A DNA stretch of 44,863 nucleotides, taken from NCBI GenBank assembly GCA_002353485.1, contig DEJS01000015.1, positions 1 through 44,863 on the forward strand. The letters run 5' to 3'. Below, piece after piece: positions 41,248 to 44,863 of this stretch (position 1 is its first letter; each line of letters starts with the position of its first letter). Source of the stretch: Prevotella sp. UBA2742 (GTDB lineage: Bacteria > Bacteroidota > Bacteroidia > Bacteroidales > Bacteroidaceae). The position numbers and the translations under genes were made by a program. The notes below the pieces were generated by a model. It was not told the origin of the DNA, ran no database searches, and worked only from the letters and a program-made list of their open reading frames with translations.

Positions 41248-42024
41248 TTATGCCATGACCACATCGAGTACCATCATTAACACAAACCCAATGGCAAAAC
41301 CTATAGTGCTTAGGTTTGAGTGGTCACCCTCGCTGGCTTCGGGTATCAGTTCTTCTATAACGACATAAAACATGGCGCCTGCAGCAAACGCAAGCATGTA
41401 GGGCAGCACAGGGGTCATCAGCGAAGCCAGCAGTATTACGATCAATCCGCCTAAAGGTTCTACTGCACCACTAAGACTACCTATAAGGAACGAACGACAC
41501 TTTGAGTTGCCTGCTGCACGCATGGGCATTGAAATGATGGCGCCCTCAGGAATGTTCTGAATAGCAATACCTATTGACACGGCCAGCGCACTTGCCAACG
41601 TAAGGTTAGCCACCCCGTTCTCAGCACCAGCGAACACCACACCGACAGCCATTCCTTCAGGTAGGTTGTGAATGGTAACGGCCAAGGCAAGCATGGCTGT
41701 TCGTGACAAGTGGACTTGAGGACCTTCAGGAGTCTCCGTTCCTATGTGGAGGTGAGGCGTCACCTCGTCAAGCAACAGCAAGAAAGCGATACCCAACAGA
41801 AATCCGACAGCAGCAGGCAACACAGACCAAGCCCCCGTTGCCTCTTCCATCTCCATTGCGGGAATGAGCAGCGACCACACCGAGGCTGCTACCATTACGC
41901 CTGATGCAAAGCCTAACAACGACTTCTGAATACGGGGAGACATCGCGTCTTTCATAAAAAAGACGAATGAAGCCCCAAGCATTGTTCCTAACAAAGGTAT
42001 TAATAGTCCAAGGATTAAAGCCAT
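41248..42024 (-). CDS. ZIP-family metal transporter
   Basis: A 258-residue membrane protein with about eight helices. The conserved helix pair carries HNLPEGMAVGVVFAG and QNIPEGAIISMPMRAAG, which form the binuclear metal site of GufA/ZupT-like ZIP proteins. Likely substrates are zinc or other divalent metals. I start at 42024 (MALILGLLIPLLG); 15 more codons are open upstream but add only a charged segment. It ends 57 bp before the purine permease start, with no terminator seen between. Confidence 0.88.
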   Translation of the reverse strand: MALILGLLIPLLGTMLGASFVFFMKDAMSPRIQKSLLGFASGVMVAASVWSLLIPAMEMEEATGAWSVLPAAVGFLLGIAFLLLLDEVTPHLHIGTETPEGPQVHLSRTAMLALAVTIHNLPEGMAVGVVFAGAENGVANLTLASALAVSIGIAIQNIPEGAIISMPMRAAGNSKCRSFLIGSLSGAVEPLGGLIVILLASLMTPVLPYMLAFAAGAMFYVVIEELIPEASEGDHSNLSTIGFAIGFVLMMVLDVVMA

Positions 42025-42094
42025 ACGAAATTGCTCTTTGAGAATGAAAATACACTTTAACTGACGCACAAATCTGTAGCTGTCCTAATTCATA

Positions 42095-42139
42095 GACCCC
42101 CGAACTACGGGCTCTGAAATCGCCAGCCGTTCGGGGGTC
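42095..42139. terminator. Perfect 11-bp inverted repeat between rplQ and the ZIP gene
   Basis: GACCCCCGAAC (42095-42105) pairs with GTTCGGGGGTC (42129-42139), with a smaller GGCT/AGCC pair inside. No T-run follows on either strand, so it may end the ribosomal operon transcript as a stable 3' stem or be a processing site. Confidence 0.5.
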
Positions 42140-42199
42140 AAATCAAGTTGTCATACTGTTCACCACATAGTGGCGCGTACAACACAAACTTATAGAATA

Positions 42200-42706
42200 T
42201 TACTCTGCTTTAGCCTCTTCAGCAGCAGCCTCAGCAGCAGGAGCTTCAGTCTTTACCTCCTCAGCAGCGGGAACCTCAGCTTTGGCAGCAGAAGACTTGC
42301 GCGAACGGCGGGTCTTCTTCTCAGCTTTAGGAGACTTCAGCATGTTCTCGTCGAAGTCAACAAGCTCGATAAAGGCCTTCTCAGCAGCATCGCCCTGGCG
42401 GAAACCAAGTTTGATGATACGAGTGTAGCCACCGGGACGGTCACCTACCTTCTGAGCAACAGGACCAAAGAGCTCCTTGAGAGCTTCCTTGTTCTGCAGG
42501 TAGCCAAACACCACACGACGCGAGTTAGTACTGTCGTCCTTTGAGCGCGTAATGAGGGGCTCAACATATTTCTTGAGTGCCTTTGCCTTGGCGAGGGTCG
42601 TAGTGATTCTTTTGTGCATAATCAGCGAAATGGCCATGTTGGCAAGCATGGCACGACGATGATCTGCAGTACGGCCCAGATGATTGAATTTTCTTCCGTG
42701 TCTCAT
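42200..42706 (-). CDS. rplQ: 50S ribosomal protein L17
   Basis: A 168-residue L17. The first 118 residues are the conserved core (MRHGRKFNHLGRTADHRRAML, MHKRITTTLAKAK, GGYTRIIKLGFRQGDAAEKAFIEL). The remaining 50 residues are an Ala/Glu/Lys-rich tail not present in E. coli L17 (127 residues), a lineage-type extension. Last gene of the alpha operon. Confidence 0.97.
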   Translation of the reverse strand: MRHGRKFNHLGRTADHRRAMLANMAISLIMHKRITTTLAKAKALKKYVEPLITRSKDDSTNSRRVVFGYLQNKEALKELFGPVAQKVGDRPGGYTRIIKLGFRQGDAAEKAFIELVDFDENMLKSPKAEKKTRRSRKSSAAKAEVPAAEEVKTEAPAAEAAAEEAKAE

Positions 42707-42748
42707 TTGTTTGTTCTTTCTTTAAGCGGACTAAACAATGAACTCAGT

Positions 42749-43741
42749 TCACTCTTTGTCCAGTTTATACTTTGCTATATCGGTTCCAAACGACAGATTC
42801 AGACTCTCGAGCAAATCATCAAGCTCAGTGAGCGATTTCTTACCGAAGTTGCGGAACTTAAGAAGGTCTGTCTTATTGTACTGTACCAGGTCGCCAAGGG
42901 TCTCCACATCAGCAGCCTTTAAGCAGTTGAGAGCGCGGACAGAAAGATTCATATCTGTCAACTTCGTCTTCAACAGCTGACGCATATGCAACACTTCCTC
43001 GTCAAACTCCTGGTTACCTTCTGCCTCAGTATTCTCCAGCGTAATCTTCTCGTCAGAGAACAACATGAAGTGGTAGATGAGGATCTTAGCAGCCTCCTTC
43101 AAAGCATCCTTCGGGTGTATGGAACCGTCCGTCGTGACTTCAAGTACCAGCTTGTCGTAGTCGGTCTTCTGCTCAACACGATACGGCTCTACTGAATACT
43201 TTACATTACGAATCGGGGTGTAGATTGAGTCAATTGCTATCACATTGACGTCGGTACAGAACTCGCGATTCTCGTCTGCGGGAACGTAGCCACGACCTTT
43301 GTTGATAGTCAAGTCAATCTGCATCGAAGCTTTGGAATCTAAATGACAAATCACCAAATCGGGATTTAACACTTCAAATCCAGTCAGATACTTGCCTATA
43401 TCACCAGCTTTAAACTCGGTAGAATTCTCAACGGTAATTGAGACTTTCTCGTTCTCGAATTCTTCCACTACTTGCTTGAACCTTACTTGCTTCAGGTTCA
43501 AGATAATGTTGGTCACATCTTCTTTAACACCGGGTACAGAAGAGAACTCATGCTCCACACCAGCTATACGAATGGTGTTGATAGCATAACCTTCCAACGA
43601 TGACAGAAGAATGCGGCGAAGGGCATTACCAATGGTAACACCAAAGCCGGGCTCCAATGGACGGAATTCGAACTTGCCGAACTTCGCAGAAGCCTCCAAC
43701 ATTACGACTTTGTCAGGTTTTTGAAATGCTAATATCGCCAT
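42749..43741 (-). CDS. rpoA: DNA-directed RNA polymerase subunit alpha
   Basis: A 330-residue alpha subunit. The N-terminal assembly domain (about 1-230) includes EPGFGVTIGNALRRILLSSLEG. After a linker comes the C-terminal domain (about 250-315: LNCLKAADVETLGDLVQYNKTDLLKFRNFGKKSLTEL) that contacts activators and DNA. Standard length; located between rpsD and rplQ in the alpha operon. Confidence 0.98.
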   Translation of the reverse strand: MAILAFQKPDKVVMLEASAKFGKFEFRPLEPGFGVTIGNALRRILLSSLEGYAINTIRIAGVEHEFSSVPGVKEDVTNIILNLKQVRFKQVVEEFENEKVSITVENSTEFKAGDIGKYLTGFEVLNPDLVICHLDSKASMQIDLTINKGRGYVPADENREFCTDVNVIAIDSIYTPIRNVKYSVEPYRVEQKTDYDKLVLEVTTDGSIHPKDALKEAAKILIYHFMLFSDEKITLENTEAEGNQEFDEEVLHMRQLLKTKLTDMNLSVRALNCLKAADVETLGDLVQYNKTDLLKFRNFGKKSLTELDDLLESLNLSFGTDIAKYKLDKE

Positions 43742-43755
43742 TAATTTAAATGATT

Positions 43756-44364
43756 TTAGTTCTTAGAGTACAACTCAACGATTGACTGTTCCTTAATATT
43801 CTCGGGGATGTCGGCACGCTCAGGCATGTGCAGGAACTTACCGCTTTTGCTCTGCTCGTCCCACTCAATCCAGGGATACTTGCTGTGGTTGAAACCTGCA
43901 AGTGCAGCCTCGATGACCTCGAGAGACTTTGACTTCTCACGAACACCGACAATCTGACCGGGCTTTACCGAGTACGAGGGAATGTTTACCACATTACCAT
44001 CAACCACAATGTGCTTGTGACCTACCAGCTGGCGGGCTGCAGCACGCGTGGGAGCTATACCCAAACGGAACACTACATTGTCGAGACGACTCTCTAACAG
44101 CTGCAGAAGCACCTCACCGGTGATACCTTCAGCTTTAGCAGCCTTCTCAAACATATTACGGAACTGGCGCTCAAGGACACCGTATGTGTACTTGGCCTTC
44201 TGCTTCTCTGCCAGCATGACAGCATACTCCGACTGCTTGCGGCGACGGTTATTGCCATGCTGTCCCGGGGGGAAGTTCCTACGGGACAAAACTTTGTCCG
44301 GTCCGAAGATTGCTTCTCCAAAACGACGGGCAATTTTTGATTTCGGTCCAATATATCTTGCCAT
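43756..44364 (-). CDS. rpsD: 30S ribosomal protein S4
   Basis: A 202-residue S4, an early 16S rRNA-binding protein and, in some bacteria, a translational repressor of this operon. It opens ARYIGPKSKIARRFGE, and the S4 RNA-binding domain (about 92-155) includes SRLDNVVFRLGIAPTRAAARQLVGHKHI. It lacks the zinc-binding cysteines of some S4 proteins. It precedes rpoA by 14 bp. Confidence 0.98.
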   Translation of the reverse strand: MARYIGPKSKIARRFGEAIFGPDKVLSRRNFPPGQHGNNRRRKQSEYAVMLAEKQKAKYTYGVLERQFRNMFEKAAKAEGITGEVLLQLLESRLDNVVFRLGIAPTRAAARQLVGHKHIVVDGNVVNIPSYSVKPGQIVGVREKSKSLEVIEAALAGFNHSKYPWIEWDEQSKSGKFLHMPERADIPENIKEQSIVELYSKN

Positions 44365-44409
44365 AATCTTAAAATAATTTCTGAATATTTTGAATATTCT
44401 GATAAAAAA

Positions 44410-44799
44410 TTAAACTCTACGACGCTTCGGGGGACGACAGCCATTGTGAGGAAGCGGAGTAACATCTATAATCTCGATAACCTCAATTCCTGCACCATGA
44501 CAGGCACGGATAGCAGACTCACGTCCATTACCAGGCCCCTTTACATAAGCCTTTACCTTACGCAAACCAAGGTCAAATGCAACCTTTGCACAATCCTCTG
44601 CAGCCATCTGAGCAGCGTATGGTGTATTCTTCTTTGAACCACGGAAGCCCATCTTACCAGCTGAAGACCAAGAGATAATCTGACCCTCGTCATTGGCTAG
44701 CGATACAATTACATTATTGAAAGAACTATGCACATGAAGCTGACCAATAGCGGTTACCTTCACATTTCTTTTCTTTGAAGTGACTGTTTTCTTTGCCAT
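44410..44799 (-). CDS. rpsK: 30S ribosomal protein S11
   Basis: A 129-residue S11 of the platform of the small subunit. The motif GRESAIRACHGAGIEVIEIIDVTPLPHNGCRPPKRRRV at the C-terminus is characteristic, along with VHSSFNNVIVSLAN. It lies between rpsM and rpsD, the standard order. Confidence 0.98.
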   Translation of the reverse strand: MAKKTVTSKKRNVKVTAIGQLHVHSSFNNVIVSLANDEGQIISWSSAGKMGFRGSKKNTPYAAQMAAEDCAKVAFDLGLRKVKAYVKGPGNGRESAIRACHGAGIEVIEIIDVTPLPHNGCRPPKRRRV

Positions 44800-44832
44800 A
44801 ACTTTAAACTTTAAACCTTAAACTTTAAACTT
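44800..44832 (-). repeat. TTTAAAG-rich repeat linker between rpsM and rpsK
   Basis: The 31-bp gap is almost entirely made of four copies of a 7-bp TTTAA(A/G)G-like unit. It gives an A/T-rich, unstructured stretch just ahead of the rpsK start. Confidence 0.6.
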
Positions 44833-44863
44833 ACTTCGTGGCCTTCTTCTTGTTAGCAACAGT
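44831..44863 (-). CDS. rpsM: 30S ribosomal protein S13, C-terminal end (partial)
   Basis: Only the last ten codons and the stop (44831-44833) are inside the window, reading TVANKKKATK. The basic tail and the position directly before rpsK match S13. The rest lies beyond the right edge. Confidence 0.85.
   Translation of the reverse strand, partial: TVANKKKATK

Overview
This window is a chromosomal segment from a member of the Bacteroidales, most likely Prevotellaceae. Three things point there: nearly every promoter I can recognise has the Bacteroidota form TTTG-N19/20-TAnnTTTG; the envelope gene families are Bacteroidota-specific (DUF6089, DUF6242, DUF5020, OstA-like); and the operon orders (DUF6242-DUF6089-uppS-bamA-ompH x3-murI, and guaB-ppiC-surA-ostA-mutL) fit that group. 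The species cannot be named from sequence alone.

Layout. 1-1.75 kb: the end of a mobilizable element, with a hairpin-rich leader that may hold an oriT and an intact MobV-type relaxase. 1.8-3.3 kb: an ECF sigma factor with a co-transcribed four-helix membrane protein, then tRNA-Asn. 3.4-9 kb: a tail-specific protease, a sirtuin, two FKBP isomerases, rbfA and a LolC/E-like permease. 9-17 kb: a leftward envelope operon (DUF6242 lipoprotein, DUF6089 barrel, uppS, bamA, three Skp/OmpH chaperones, murI). 17-20 kb: an unannotated 31-residue membrane peptide in its own transcription unit, pckA and upp. 20-23.9 kb: a 2-oxoacid:ferredoxin oxidoreductase (korA, korB) split by a roughly 450-bp cassette made of a GxxExxY/PD-(D/E)xK gene between 40-bp inverted repeats; upstream of korA lie a triplicated start-region repeat and an 11-bp palindromic array. 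23.9-29.5 kb: tig, clpP, clpX and recQ. 29.6-38.6 kb: guaB, two parvulin chaperones, OstA-like, mutL and an OmpA-type protein, mostly overlapping end to start. 38.9-42 kb: tRNA-Val, a DUF5020 outer-membrane protein paired with an NCS2 purine permease, and a ZIP transporter. 42.2-44.9 kb: the end of the alpha ribosomal operon (rpsM', rpsK, rpsD, rpoA, rplQ).

Functional themes. Much of the window is envelope biogenesis: BamA, periplasmic chaperones (Skp, SurA, FKBP), an LptA/OstA-like protein, undecaprenyl pyrophosphate synthase and glutamate racemase. It is combined with protein quality control (trigger factor, ClpXP, Ctp) and nucleotide salvage and synthesis (upp, guaB, purine permease).

Most worth a second look: the inverted-repeat cassette with a nuclease-like gene between korA and korB; ClpP with Asn where the catalytic Asp is expected; the 31-residue peptide unit near 17.1 kb; the triplicated korA start region; and four 8-bp repeats inside the bamA signal-peptide coding sequence.
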